The notes: generated by a model not told the origin, from the sequence alone. DNA of 64,000 nucleotides from CAYXLI01 sp964464925 (GCA_964464925.1 CAYXLI010000031.1:1-64000), one strand, 5' to 3'; counted from the first letter of the stretch, positions 1 to 8,685 are shown. Translations and numbers: made by a program.

Positions 1-53
1 AAGGGGACATTTCTACTTTGCCAGCAGGGGGACATTTCTACTTTGCCTTGACA
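1..53 (+). mobile_element. Right-hand end of an insertion sequence (IS21-like multiple terminal repeats)
   Basis: The 20-mer GGGGACATTTCTACTTTGCC occurs twice in tandem, at 3-22 and 28-47, with a 25-bp period, and the second copy runs straight into TTGACA ending in CA at 53. Short repeats inside a terminus ending in CA are what IS21-family elements carry at their ends, where the transposase binds. No transposase lies inside the window, so the body of the element must be to the left. It stops 91 bp before the TonB receptor gene and could supply or disrupt that gene's promoter. Family assignment is from memory of IS21 ends and is not certain. Confidence 0.55.
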
Positions 54-144
54 GGCTGCTATCGGCTCCTTGCGCGGAAACATCAGAATGTGATAACGTT
101 CTGCCCCAGTAAGGGGTTTTCCGCAAGGAACAGGAGAAGCAGTG

Positions 145-3100
145 ATGCCGAAATTTGGGAATTTCACGATTCTGGCGAGTGCAATGGTAGCGCTTGCACT
201 TTGCGCAAATGCACAGACGACAAACGCCACTCTCGTCGGCGATGTTTCAGATCCGAATCTTGGCAGGATCGCCGGTGCTGATGTGACGGTCAGAAACGTG
301 GCGACGGGGGTAGCGCGCCAAGTCAAAACCGATGAGGTTGGATCCTATCGGGTCTTTCCTCTGAACCCAGGCACGTATGAGGTAACGGCATCCGCGCCAG
401 GATTTAAGACTCAAGTTCAAAACAATGTGGTGCTCGATGCGGCAGCCAACGTGAAGGTCGATTTCCGCCTCGATGTCGGCGTGGTCAGTGAGAAGGTGGA
501 AGTACAGGCGACCGCCAGTATCCTGCAAACGCAAGATGCCAGCATCGGCGGTACGGTCACCGGCACGGAAGTGGCCCGGTTGCCGGTAAACGGCCGCAAC
601 TACACCCGGCTGATTCTTCTTATGCCCGGTACCAGTGACCAGGGCGGAAGCCAATCCCAGGGGACGTTCTCCGGAACGCAGATGATTTCGGTGGATGGCC
701 AGCGGCGGCAAGACAACAACTTCACGATCGACGGCGTCGACAACAACTTCATGATGATGAACTCGCCCGGCATGTCTCCGTCCATGGATGCCATTCAGGA
801 GTTCCGCGTCCTGGACAACACGTCGGCTGAATTCGGACGTTCCTCGGGAGCGAATGTCAACATCGTGCTCAAGTCCGGTACGCGGAGCCTGCACGGCAGC
901 GCGTATGAATATTTGCGCAACGACAAGTTCGATGCGAACGATTTTTTCGCGAACAAGAACAACACCGGCAAGGTCCCGTTCCGGCAGAATCAGTATGGCG
1001 TCGCCGTCGGTGGCCCCGTTGTGATTCCGAAGCTCTATCACGGACGAGACAAATCCTTCTGGTTTTTCAACTGGGAAGGATTTCGCGCTCGCCGCGGGCA
1101 GAACAACATCAGCAGTTTTCCACTCCAGGCCCAGAGAGACGGCGACTTTTCGATGATCTCGAAACAGCTCTACGATCCCCTCACGGGCCGCCTGGCTGCG
1201 GATGGCAAAACGGTAGTCCGGGATCCATTTCCGGGAAACATCATCCCCAAAAACCGGATCAGCCCGTCCATCACTTACATGCTCAACACCTTGATCCCGC
1301 TGCCGAACCTTCCGGGGCTGATCAACAACTTCGTGAACACGCAGGGCTTTGCCAATGATCGCGATGCCATTAACGTTCGCGGCGATCACAACTTCAATGC
1401 CTCGAACGTCGCGTCGTTCCGCTATAGCCGCCAAAAGGTAGGGCAGAATCAACCGGGCGGCAATCCGTACGTCTATGGTGTCAACCGCTACGATGTCGAC
1501 AACTACATGGGGTCCTGGACACACGTGTTCAACCCGACTTCCGTACTGGAGGTCAAGTTCGGCCGGAACTCGCCCCTGATTCCGAGCTACAACGTCAACA
1601 CCAAGGTGCAACGCCAGGAGTTCCTCCAGAAAGCGGGCATCAAGATGTTCATCCCCGACGTGCTGTACGATCCGATTCCGAACATCAGTGCCAATGGCGA
1701 ATTCAGTTGTTGCGGTGGAGGCGGTATCACCGGCGACAAGGTCAACCAATACATCGCCAACTACTCGAAGGTGATCGGCCGGCACTCGTTGAAGGCCGGC
1801 GCGAATTATAGCCGCCGCCATTTCTACACCAACACCTCGAATCCTATGGACGGCAACCTCGATTTCGATCCTAGCCTCACGAACCTGGGATCCAACCCCA
1901 ACTCTGGTGATAGCTTCGCCAGCATGTTGCTCGGCTTCCCGGCGGCCGTGCGCCGCGGGACGGGGAACACCACCACCAATGCCAATATCAACGTCCAGTC
2001 CTATTATTTTCAGGACGACTGGCGCGTGAATAACAAGCTGACCGTCAACATCGGCGTGCGCTATGAAGCGATTCCAGCGCCCGTGGAGGAAACCGACCGC
2101 CTGGGCAACCTCGTCATCAGCCGCGATCCGGCGTCCGGCAAATACACCGGGACGCTGTTGTGGGCGGGTGTAAATCCTGAGGTGGACCCGGTGACGGGGA
2201 AGGCGGGCGAGGGTCCGCACACTGGGGGCTACGGCCGCGCCTTGATGCGGAACAACTACAAGGATTTCGCTCCTCGTGTCGGCTTTGCTTACCAGGTGAC
2301 TAGCAAGACGGTGATTCGCTCAGCTTACGGCATCTTCTACAATTCCACGTTCGTTCAGGAATTGCAGGATATGCGCAAGTTCTGGCCCTATACCATTCAG
2401 CAGAACTTCTCTGCGAACCAGGGCGTACTGCCCGATCTCTACATCACGGATCCGGGCCCGTCGTTCAGCAATACCGCGGCAATCGGGGGCTGGCCGCAGA
2501 ACCCCAACAATCGCACGCCCTATTCCGAACAGTGGAATTTCACTGTGCAGCGCCAGTTGATGGAGGACATGACGCTGGATCTTTCTTACGTCGGCAACGC
2601 CAACAAGAAGCAGGTCGGCTACAATCCCATCAACTCCGCGCTCACGCCCGGCCCCGGGCCGATCCAGCCCCGGCGCCTGCTGCCAGACTTCGCCGATCTC
2701 GATGGCGGCAACAATAAGTTCAGCTCCAAGTACAACTCCTTCCGGGCAGGACTGGTAAAGCGCTTCAGCAGAGGCTTACAGGTGAATGCGAACTACACGT
2801 GGGGCCGCTCGATGACGAATAGTTCCTCTCTGGCCGAGGCGACCGTGCAAAACCCGTACGACCTGCACCAGGAGTGGGGCCGTTCGAGCATCGATCTGCG
2901 CCACATCTTTCAGCTTGCCTACGTGTACGAATTCCCGCTCGGCCATGGAAAAAAGTGGGGAGGCGGCTGGAATAGCTTCACCAACAGCGTTCTCGGCGGA
3001 TGGTCGGCGGAAGGAATCATGCGTGCCCAGACTGGCGCTCCTCTGAATCCGCGCATTAATCAGGATCGAGCCAACGTCGGCCGCACGTACCAGCGCCCGG

Positions 3101-3432
3101 ACGCCACTGGGCTCAATCCGAATAACGGGCCGAAGACCACGGATCAGTGGTTTAACGTCGCGGCGTTCAGCCTTCCGGCGCAGTACACCTACGGTTCCTC
3201 CGGCCTGTTTGTGATTGACGCACCCGGCCGCTACAACTGGGATCTCGCCCTACAGAAGGACTTCCGGATTGTGGAGAACCACACACTGCAGTTCCGCGCC
3301 GAGTCCTACAATCTGCCTAATAGCGTCAGCTTCGGGAACCCGAGCGTGACTTATGACGGCAATAGCTTTGGCAAGATCACCAGCGCGACGGCCGCGAGAC
3401 AGTTGCAGTTCGCCTTGCGCTATCAGTTCTGA
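145..3432 (+). CDS. TonB-dependent receptor with carboxypeptidase-regulatory-like N-terminal domain
   Basis: Outer-membrane protein of about 1095 residues. A signal peptide ends near ANAQ (residue 24), followed by a CarboxypepD_reg-like beta-sandwich (about 28-110, starting NATLVGDVSDPNLG), a plug domain (about 120-240, with RLPVNGRNYTRLILLMPG), and a long C-terminal beta-barrel ending in the aromatic LQFALRYQF. This is the 'OmpA-related / Oar-like' receptor type that is greatly expanded in Acidobacteria and is thought to import large substrates such as oligosaccharides or peptides. The substrate cannot be read from the sequence. AGGAG at 132-136 lies 8 bp before ATG 145; a GTG at 142 directly precedes it and is the alternative start. 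An insertion-sequence end lies just upstream and a strong terminator follows. Confidence 0.93.
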   Translation: MPKFGNFTILASAMVALALCANAQTTNATLVGDVSDPNLGRIAGADVTVRNVATGVARQVKTDEVGSYRVFPLNPGTYEVTASAPGFKTQVQNNVVLDAAANVKVDFRLDVGVVSEKVEVQATASILQTQDASIGGTVTGTEVARLPVNGRNYTRLILLMPGTSDQGGSQSQGTFSGTQMISVDGQRRQDNNFTIDGVDNNFMMMNSPGMSPSMDAIQEFRVLDNTSAEFGRSSGANVNIVLKSGTRSLHGSAYEYLRNDKFDANDFFANKNNTGKVPFRQNQYGVAVGGPVVIPKLYHGRDKSFWFFNWEGFRARRGQNNISSFPLQAQRDGDFSMISKQLYDPLTGRLAADGKTVVRDPFPGNIIPKNRISPSITYMLNTLIPLPNLPGLINNFVNTQGFANDRDAINVRGDHNFNASNVASFRYSRQKVGQNQPGGNPYVYGVNRYDVDNYMGSWTHVFNPTSVLEVKFGRNSPLIPSYNVNTKVQRQEFLQKAGIKMFIPDVLYDPIPNISANGEFSCCGGGGITGDKVNQYIANYSKVIGRHSLKAGANYSRRHFYTNTSNPMDGNLDFDPSLTNLGSNPNSGDSFASMLLGFPAAVRRGTGNTTTNANINVQSYYFQDDWRVNNKLTVNIGVRYEAIPAPVEETDRLGNLVISRDPASGKYTGTLLWAGVNPEVDPVTGKAGEGPHTGGYGRALMRNNYKDFAPRVGFAYQVTSKTVIRSAYGIFYNSTFVQELQDMRKFWPYTIQQNFSANQGVLPDLYITDPGPSFSNTAAIGGWPQNPNNRTPYSEQWNFTVQRQLMEDMTLDLSYVGNANKKQVGYNPINSALTPGPGPIQPRRLLPDFADLDGGNNKFSSKYNSFRAGLVKRFSRGLQVNANYTWGRSMTNSSSLAEATVQNPYDLHQEWGRSSIDLRHIFQLAYVYEFPLGHGKKWGGGWNSFTNSVLGGWSAEGIMRAQTGAPLNPRINQDRANVGRTYQRPDATGLNPNNGPKTTDQWFNVAAFSLPAQYTYGSSGLFVIDAPGRYNWDLALQKDFRIVENHTLQFRAESYNLPNSVSFGNPSVTYDGNSFGKITSATAARQLQFALRYQF

Positions 3433-3457
3433 CCTAGTGCGCCACCGTAAGGGCATC

Positions 3458-3499
3458 ACGCCGGTCCTCCGTTAAAAGGGGACCGGCGTTTCCTTTTCT
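3458..3499 (+). terminator. Rho-independent terminator after the TonB receptor gene
   Basis: ACGCCGGTCC (3458-3467) pairs perfectly with GGACCGGCGT (3480-3489) and is followed by TTTCCTTTTC. This is a 10-bp GC-rich stem with a T-rich tail on the plus strand. It sits 26 bp after the receptor stop and its tail touches the end of the convergent PLP-enzyme gene, so it may insulate both genes. Confidence 0.8.
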
Positions 3500-4631
3500 A
3501 CAAGGCCTGGTCAAGGTCCGCGATCAGGTCGTCTGCATGTTCGAGGCCCACGGAGAGGCGGACAATGTCGTCTGTGATCCCCATCTGCCTGCGAATCTCG
3601 GGCGGGATGCTGGCATGCGTCATGGTGGCGGGATGGTCGATGAGAGACTCGACGCCGCCCAGCGACTCCGCCAGCGTGAAGATCTTCACACCGCGGAGCA
3701 GTCTGTAGACAGCCTCCTGCCCACCGTTCACACGGAAAGAGAACGTCCCTCCGTAACCACTCATCTGCCGTTTCGCGAGTTCGTGTTGCGGATGGGATTC
3801 GAGACCCGGGTGGAGCACCTCTGCCACTTTGGCATGTTGCGCGAGCCACTGAGCGACGGCCAGAGCGTTGCGGTTGTGCTCCTCCATGCGGACGGCGAGA
3901 GTCTTAATACCGCGCAAAACGAGGAAGCAGTCCTGCGGTCCCGCGCAGGTGCCCATGGCGTTCTGCAGGTATCCGATGCGTCCGGCCAACTCTTCTCCCT
4001 TGGTGATCAGTGCGCCGCCGACCACGTCGGAATGACCATTGATGTATTTGGTGGTGGAGTGCATCGCGATATCGATGCCGAGCTCGAGAGGGCGCTGGAA
4101 GTATGGCGACAGGAATGTGTTATCGCAGATGGTGATGGCTCCCTGGGAGCGGGCCCGTTCCGCAACGGCTGCGAGATCCACAAGGTTCATAAGCGGATTC
4201 GTGGGCGTTTCAATCCAGATTGCCGCGGTCCGGGTTTGGAGCGCACGCTCGAGGGCAGTGAGGTTGCGGAGGTCCAGGTAGTCTGCCCTAATGCCCTTGT
4301 CGCGGAAGACGGTTTCAAGCAGGCGGTAGGTGCCGCCGTACAGATCGCTATGGACAATCAGGCGGTCGCCCGACTGAAACAGCATGAGGGCCGTGGTCTC
4401 AGCGGCCATGCCGGTGGCGAACGCGAAGCCGCGCGTGCCGCCCTCCAGCGCCGCCAGACAGTCTTCGAGCGCCTGGCGCGTCGGATTGCCGCTGCGCGAG
4501 TACTCGTAGGGCCCGGGCCGGTTCACATCTTCAAACGCAAAGGTCGAATTCTGGTAGATGGGCGTCATGACAGCGCCCATATGCGACTTCGGACTGTGGC
4601 CGGAATGAATGGAGAGAGTTTTGAAGTGCAA
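3498..4631 (-). CDS. PLP-dependent trans-sulfuration enzyme (cystathionine gamma-synthase / gamma-lyase family)
   Basis: Cys/Met-metabolism PLP enzyme, about 377 residues from the preferred TTG start at 4631 (LHFKTLSIHSG, matching the usual family N-terminus). The open frame continues to 4739, but the extra 36 residues do not resemble the family and would reach the divergent DinB gene. Visible motifs are YSRSGNPTR (cofactor phosphate region), ETPTNPLMNLVD, and STTKYINGHSDVVGG with the Schiff-base lysine at about residue 195. It catalyses either gamma-replacement or gamma-elimination on homoserine esters, cystathionine or methionine; synthase and lyase cannot be separated by eye. It acts in the cytoplasm. 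The start has no clear Shine-Dalgarno sequence. Confidence 0.9.
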   Translation of the reverse strand: MHFKTLSIHSGHSPKSHMGAVMTPIYQNSTFAFEDVNRPGPYEYSRSGNPTRQALEDCLAALEGGTRGFAFATGMAAETTALMLFQSGDRLIVHSDLYGGTYRLLETVFRDKGIRADYLDLRNLTALERALQTRTAAIWIETPTNPLMNLVDLAAVAERARSQGAITICDNTFLSPYFQRPLELGIDIAMHSTTKYINGHSDVVGGALITKGEELAGRIGYLQNAMGTCAGPQDCFLVLRGIKTLAVRMEEHNRNALAVAQWLAQHAKVAEVLHPGLESHPQHELAKRQMSGYGGTFSFRVNGGQEAVYRLLRGVKIFTLAESLGGVESLIDHPATMTHASIPPEIRRQMGITDDIVRLSVGLEHADDLIADLDQAL

Positions 4632-4741
4632 GTAACAGTATTTCAGAATTCGTCGCCGCCCCTGTCGATTCGGGAAGAGTCGCGCGTCGTTCCAATGAGC
4701 GCGCCCAGGCGCGTAACTATTCAAGAACGGAGAAGACATCC

Positions 4742-5338
4742 ATGAAACGGTTGCAATTTATTGCTGTGCTGGCTTTTTTCGCAGTGAGTCAGGCACAGGA
4801 CATCACCACCGCGGAGCGGGAGCGGGGGCTGGATTACCTGAAACAGACCAACAGTGCGCTGGTGGATGCGACGCGCGGGCTGTCCGAAGCGCAGTGGAAT
4901 TTCAAGCCGGCGCCGGACCGGTGGTCCGTTGCCGAGACTTTGGAGCACATCACCATCGTGGAACAGTTCTTCGGAAGCGGCGTTGCGCGTCAGCTTAGCA
5001 ACGCGCCGGCGCCCGCAGCGACCCACGATACCAAGCAGATCGATTCCATGATTCTGGCGAGAGTGCCAGATCGTACAACGAAATTCAAGGCTCCGGAGTC
5101 GATTACTCCTACCGGCCGCTGGACTCCGGATGAGACGCTGGCAAATTTTCTGGGCAGCCGGAAACAGACTGTAGAATTCCTGAAAACCCGCACCGATCTG
5201 CGCGGGCATGTGATCGACCATCCGGCTTTCGGCCCCTTGGACGGCTACGAATGGATTTTAGCCGTCGCCGCACACACAGAACGGCATACAAAACAGATTC
5301 TGGAAGTGAAGGCGGCTCCGAACTTTCCGGTGAAGTGA
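4742..5338 (+). CDS. DinB-family (DinB_2) protein, probably exported
   Basis: 198 residues with an N-terminal hydrophobic signal (MKRLQFIAVLAFFAVSQAQ) and a four-helix DinB/YfiT-like domain. The metal-binding histidine pattern is visible: one His in AETLEHITIVEQ and an H-x3-H pair in AAHTERHTKQI near the C-terminus. DinB-like proteins are putative thiol-dependent metalloenzymes or S-transferases; the reaction here is unknown. Only 20 bp separate it from the DGPF protein gene downstream, and the ECF sigma gene follows, so the three probably form one transcript. Confidence 0.85.
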   Translation: MKRLQFIAVLAFFAVSQAQDITTAERERGLDYLKQTNSALVDATRGLSEAQWNFKPAPDRWSVAETLEHITIVEQFFGSGVARQLSNAPAPAATHDTKQIDSMILARVPDRTTKFKAPESITPTGRWTPDETLANFLGSRKQTVEFLKTRTDLRGHVIDHPAFGPLDGYEWILAVAAHTERHTKQILEVKAAPNFPVK

Positions 5339-5358
5339 ACGTGCTAAGGATAAAGCAG

Positions 5359-5724
5359 ATGCGTTACATGTTTCTGATTTACTCTCAGGAGACCCCCGGC
5401 GGGCTGGTTACCCAGGACGACCGCGAACGAGTTATGAACGCGCACTGGACGGTGATGGAGGAGGCCAAGCAGAAGGGCGTGTTCCGCGGAGCCGAACCGC
5501 TGAAGCCCACTGCCACCGCAACTACTGTGCGTGTGGCGAATGGAAAGGCGCTGACGACCGACGGACCGTTTGCCGAGACGAAGGAGCAACTGGCGGGATA
5601 TTACATTTTGGAATGCCAGAACCTGGATGAGGCAATCGAATGGGCGGAGAAGATTCCGTCTGGCTGCAAGGGCGCGGAAGGCTGTATTGAGATCCGGCCG
5701 ATTGCGGATCTGCCGCCACGATGA
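5359..5724 (+). CDS. YCII-related DGPF-domain protein
   Basis: 121 residues. It starts MRYMFLIYSQETPGG and carries the diagnostic TDGPFAETKEQLAGYYI stretch of the YCII/DGPF family, then a helix with DEAIEWAEKIP and a C-terminal IEIRPI strand. An in-frame upstream extension exists (to 5251), but ATG 5359 has AAGGA at 5346-5350 and begins exactly where family members begin. Its stop overlaps the next start (ATGA, 5721-5724). DGPF proteins are the standard genomic partners of ECF42-type sigma factors, probably as sensor or effector; the biochemical role is unknown. Confidence 0.92.
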   Translation: MRYMFLIYSQETPGGLVTQDDRERVMNAHWTVMEEAKQKGVFRGAEPLKPTATATTVRVANGKALTTDGPFAETKEQLAGYYILECQNLDEAIEWAEKIPSGCKGAEGCIEIRPIADLPPR

Positions 5725-6971
5725 TCGCGGCCGACGTCAGGACGGCCGTCGAGTCGGTGTTCCGGCAGGAGTCAGGCCGCATCACGGCGACGTTGATACG
5801 GATGTCCGGCTCCTTCGATCGCGCGGAGGAGGCGATGCAGGAGGCGTTCGCTTCGGCGCTCGCCTCCTGGCCGGAAAAGGGAGTGCCGGATAATCCGGCC
5901 GCGTGGATTATCGCAGCGGCTCATCGAAAGCTGATCGACCAGGGGCGGCGTGAACGAACCCGGCGCGAGAAGCAGGATGCGCTGGCGTATGAAAGCGTCC
6001 AGGAAACACTCCCCATCGAACCCGAACAAGAACTCATGCACTTCCCTGATGACAGGCTTCGGCTGATGTTCACTTGCTGCCATCCGGCACTGGCGCCCGA
6101 AAGACAGATCGCACTGACACTTCGCACGTTGGGCGGACTGACGACCGCGGAAATCGCAAAGGCCTTTCTGGTGCCGGAGCCGACGATGGCGCAGCGGCTG
6201 GTCCGTGCGAAACGGAAGATTCAGGAGGCGAGGATTCCCTACGAGGTGCCTCCGGCGAGGGCGCTGCCGGAGAGGCTGATCCCCGTGCAGGCGGTGCTCT
6301 ACCTGATCTTCAATGAAGGGTATGCAGCGGCCGAAGGCGATCAGTTAGTGCGCGCGGATTTGTGTGCCGAGGCAATCCGGCTGGCACGGCTGTTATGCGA
6401 ACTGCTGCCGGACGAATCGGAGAACTTGGCCCTGCTGGCGCTGATGCTGCTGCATGACTCGCGCCGGAATGCGCGCGTCCGGGATGGAAGGCTGGCCACG
6501 ATGGAGGAACAGGACCGGACGTTGTGGGATTCGGCGGAGATCGACGAAGGAATTGTGCTGCTGGAACGGGGGTTGCGGAAGGGCCCACTCGGGCCGTATC
6601 AGTTGCAGGCCGCAATCGTTGCAGTGCACGCGCAGGCGAAGACCCCCGACGAGACGGACTGGCCCCAGATTGCAGCGTTGTATGACCGTTTGCGGAGTTT
6701 CAATGAGTCCCCCGTAATCGCACTGAACCATGCCGTTGCGGTCGCGATGAGCGAGGGATGGGAAGAGGGGCTGCGCAGGATTGACGAACTGGCGAATCTG
6801 GATCAGTATTATCTTTTTCATGCTGCCAGGGCGGACCTTCTGGCGCGAATGAACCGGCAGCAGGAAGCTGCTACGGCCTACGAGAGAGCGATCGCTCTGG
6901 CGCGGAATCGGCTTGAGCAGGAGTTTCTGAGGGAGCGTCTCGAGTCGATTCGTGCACGGCCGGCGAAGTGA
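5721..6971 (+). CDS. ECF42-type RNA polymerase sigma factor with C-terminal TPR-like domain
   Basis: 416 residues, about twice the length of an ordinary ECF sigma factor. Region 2 is at about 10-80 (with DRAEEAMQEAF and NPAAWIIAAAHRKLIDQGRR), region 4 at about 125-175 (TLGGLTTAEIAKAF then a helix with MAQRLVRAKRKI). The remaining 220 residues are helical and contain the YLIFNEGYAA motif and TPR-like repeats typical of the ECF42 group, which has no classical anti-sigma factor. The 4-bp overlap with the DGPF protein gene indicates translational coupling. The C-terminal domain probably regulates activity (family knowledge). Confidence 0.93.
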   Translation: MIAADVRTAVESVFRQESGRITATLIRMSGSFDRAEEAMQEAFASALASWPEKGVPDNPAAWIIAAAHRKLIDQGRRERTRREKQDALAYESVQETLPIEPEQELMHFPDDRLRLMFTCCHPALAPERQIALTLRTLGGLTTAEIAKAFLVPEPTMAQRLVRAKRKIQEARIPYEVPPARALPERLIPVQAVLYLIFNEGYAAAEGDQLVRADLCAEAIRLARLLCELLPDESENLALLALMLLHDSRRNARVRDGRLATMEEQDRTLWDSAEIDEGIVLLERGLRKGPLGPYQLQAAIVAVHAQAKTPDETDWPQIAALYDRLRSFNESPVIALNHAVAVAMSEGWEEGLRRIDELANLDQYYLFHAARADLLARMNRQQEAATAYERAIALARNRLEQEFLRERLESIRARPAK

Positions 6972-7085
6972 TGCTGGGAGATAACCGCTTTGCGACGAGC
7001 ACCAAATGCGGATGCTCGATCGCGAGCAGCGTGCCGTCGAATCCTGAGATGTGTTCGCCGTCGCCTCTGTTATGCTCAGAGCAAG

Positions 7086-7907
7086 GTGACCCTGCGGAGC
7101 ACGCTCTGGCGAGTCGGATCGGCCCTTGCCGTAGCGAGCGCGCTCTTTGCCTTCCAGAAGCCATTCCGTCAATACCCCGGTGTGGAATACCGGCATTTCG
7201 AAATACCGGCCGGTTGGGATGAGAAGACGGAGTTCGCCTTCGCTCGGATGATGTTTCCCGGTGGCTGGAATGATGGCTACCGGGGAAGGTTCGACGGCGA
7301 CTGGCGGCAGGGACTTACTTTGTGGACACAGGACTATCCTCGCGCCGACCGGCACTTTTCGCAGGCTCTCGGCAGGCTGACGCGCGTTCACACGCGCTCC
7401 GTCGAGCAGCCGATCATGCTGGAAGAAGGCGATCAGTACAACTGGCCCTGGCTGTATGCGGTGCAGGTAGGGGAGTGGGGCATAACGCAGCAGCAGGCAA
7501 ATCTGCTCCGCGATTATTGCCTGCGGGGCGGCTTCTTCATGGCTGACGATTTGCACGGCACAGTGGAGTGGGAAGTGTTCTATAAGAGCATGCGGATGGT
7601 GTTTCCGGACCGGCAGATTGTGGATATCCCGGATAAGGATCCGATCTTCCACGTGCTTTACGATCTTGACGATCGCATGCAGGTACCGGGGCAGGCGCAC
7701 CTGGGGCTTGGATATAAGAACGACGGTAAGGGAGCGCACTGGCGAGGCATTTATGACGATAAAGGCCGTATCATGATCGCCATTTCGCAAAACTCAGATA
7801 TCGGCGATGCCTGGGAATATGCTGACGATCCGTGGTACCCGGAGAAGTTCTCGGGACTGGCCATCCGATTGGGCGTCAATTACGTAGTCTACGCGATGAC
7901 GCACTAA
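7086..7907 (+). CDS. DUF4159-domain secreted protein
   Basis: About 273 residues from the GTG at 7086, which opens a plausible signal peptide (LWRVGSALAVASALFAFQ). The frame is open back to 6990, but that extension is arginine- and cysteine-rich and looks non-coding. The body matches DUF4159: EYRHFEIPAGWDEKTEFAFARM, then LRDYCLRGGFFMADDLHG and the C-terminal SGLAIRLGVNYVVYAMTH. These domains resemble class-I glutamine-amidotransferase folds and are common as single genes in Acidobacteria. Function is not known. Its stop codon abuts the stop of the convergent YbjQ-like gene with no bases between. Confidence 0.8.
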   Translation: MTLRSTLWRVGSALAVASALFAFQKPFRQYPGVEYRHFEIPAGWDEKTEFAFARMMFPGGWNDGYRGRFDGDWRQGLTLWTQDYPRADRHFSQALGRLTRVHTRSVEQPIMLEEGDQYNWPWLYAVQVGEWGITQQQANLLRDYCLRGGFFMADDLHGTVEWEVFYKSMRMVFPDRQIVDIPDKDPIFHVLYDLDDRMQVPGQAHLGLGYKNDGKGAHWRGIYDDKGRIMIAISQNSDIGDAWEYADDPWYPEKFSGLAIRLGVNYVVYAMTH

Positions 7908-8276
7908 TCAGGCCTGCTCGACTCGGACCGCGGTGCCATAACATAGCACCTCCGTCACACCCTGCATCACGTCGGTGGCATCGTAGCGCACCCCGAGGAC
8001 TGCGTTTGCGCCCTTTTCGGCCGCGTGCTGCATCATTCGTTCATAGGCATGTTGCCGGGTTTCTTCGCAGAGGTTGGTAAACAACGTGATGTCGCCGCCG
8101 ACCAACGTCTGGAGGCTCGCCCCAAGGGTTCCGAAGACCGAGCGCGAGCGCACGATGATTCCGCGCACGATGCCAAAGTTGCGGGTGACTCGATAGCCGT
8201 CAAGGGAGAAGGTGGTGGTGACCATTCCCGGGTCCACGGCGGGTGCCGCCGCAGTTGTTTCCTGGTGTCCATTCAT
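7908..8276 (-). CDS. YbjQ / UPF0145 family protein
   Basis: 122 residues. It shows the family pattern: VTTTFSLDGYRVTRNFGIVRG at the N-terminus, RSRSVFGTLGASLQTLVGGDIT in the middle, and ARMM-type helix QHAYERMMQHAAEKGANAVLGVRYD. YbjQ proteins form a pentameric dodecin-like fold; the role is unclear, with metal binding suggested in older annotations. It lies directly next to the C-terminal remnant of a broken dehydrogenase on the same strand. Confidence 0.88.
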   Translation of the reverse strand: MNGHQETTAAAPAVDPGMVTTTFSLDGYRVTRNFGIVRGIIVRSRSVFGTLGASLQTLVGGDITLFTNLCEETRQHAYERMMQHAAEKGANAVLGVRYDATDVMQGVTEVLCYGTAVRVEQA

Positions 8277-8289
8277 GGATGCATGGTAT

Positions 8290-8448
8290 CAGCGGCGAAG
8301 GCGCAACGTATATAGGTTCCGTTCCCTCGATTTCCTTGCTACGGGCGGCCATGGCGCGGTAGTCGTCATGAACGCCGAAGAACCTGCCGGAAAGACGATC
8401 GGCTGCGCCGGAGGCTAGAAACTCTACGAGGTCCGCCGCGGGGGCCGC
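8290..8448 (-). pseudogene. C-terminal remnant of a short-chain dehydrogenase, separated from its front half
   Basis: In the minus-strand frame that passes 8448, the residues PAADLVEFLASGAADRLSG, RFFGVHDDYRAMAARSKEI and EGTEPIYV match the C-terminal end of a well-known SDR subfamily (helix, FLASGKADALSGR strand, then HDD). There is no start codon, nucleotide-binding domain or catalytic tetrad here. The missing parts of the same kind of protein, in the same orientation, are found 5.2 kb away at 13601-13920. The sequence in this frame just upstream belongs to an unrelated metallo-beta-lactamase remnant. Confidence 0.7.
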
Positions 8449-8655
8449 CCAGCGATGCTCGTGATCGCCATCCTTCGGAATCACCAGGTAGCTCATGTGC
8501 TCCGGTCTGTGCCCGGGTGTATGATGCGGGTCAATCGCGGCCGCAGTCCGGGCAGCATCATCGCCGATAAAGTACGAAACGTTGGCTATGCCTTCCGTTG
8601 GTATCTGCTCAAGAATCAGCGCCAGGACTTAGTTCAGTTCCACGTAGCGTTTCAT
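8449..8655 (-). pseudogene. Remnant of an MBL-fold (ETHE1/persulfide-dioxygenase-like) hydrolase
   Basis: On the minus strand, after a stop at about 8630, the frame reads LEQIPTEGIANVSYFIGDD, then AARTAAAIDP, and passes directly into HHTPGHRPEHMSYLV. These are the N-terminal strand pair and the later HTPGHTPEH metal-site strand of MBL-fold sulfur dioxygenases of the ETHE1/Blh type; the whole THxHxDH section that should lie between them is deleted. The frame then runs into the SDR remnant, which shows the deletion or insertion junction at about 8449. It follows the DUF302 gene by about 30 bp on the same strand and belonged to the same sulfur gene set. Confidence 0.6.
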
Positions 8656-8685
8656 GCCTGCTTCTTACAGGAACGTCTATGCCTT

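Noticed and set aside
247..2220. 657-codon open frame on the minus strand inside the TonB receptor gene
   Set aside because: It is the complement of a GC-rich coding sequence with strong codon-position bias; its product is Val/Arg/His-rich and resembles nothing, while the plus strand has a complete, recognisable receptor.
3537..4745. 402-codon plus-strand frame opposite the PLP enzyme
   Set aside because: Antisense shadow of a clear trans-sulfuration enzyme; no family likeness, and it would overlap the DinB start.
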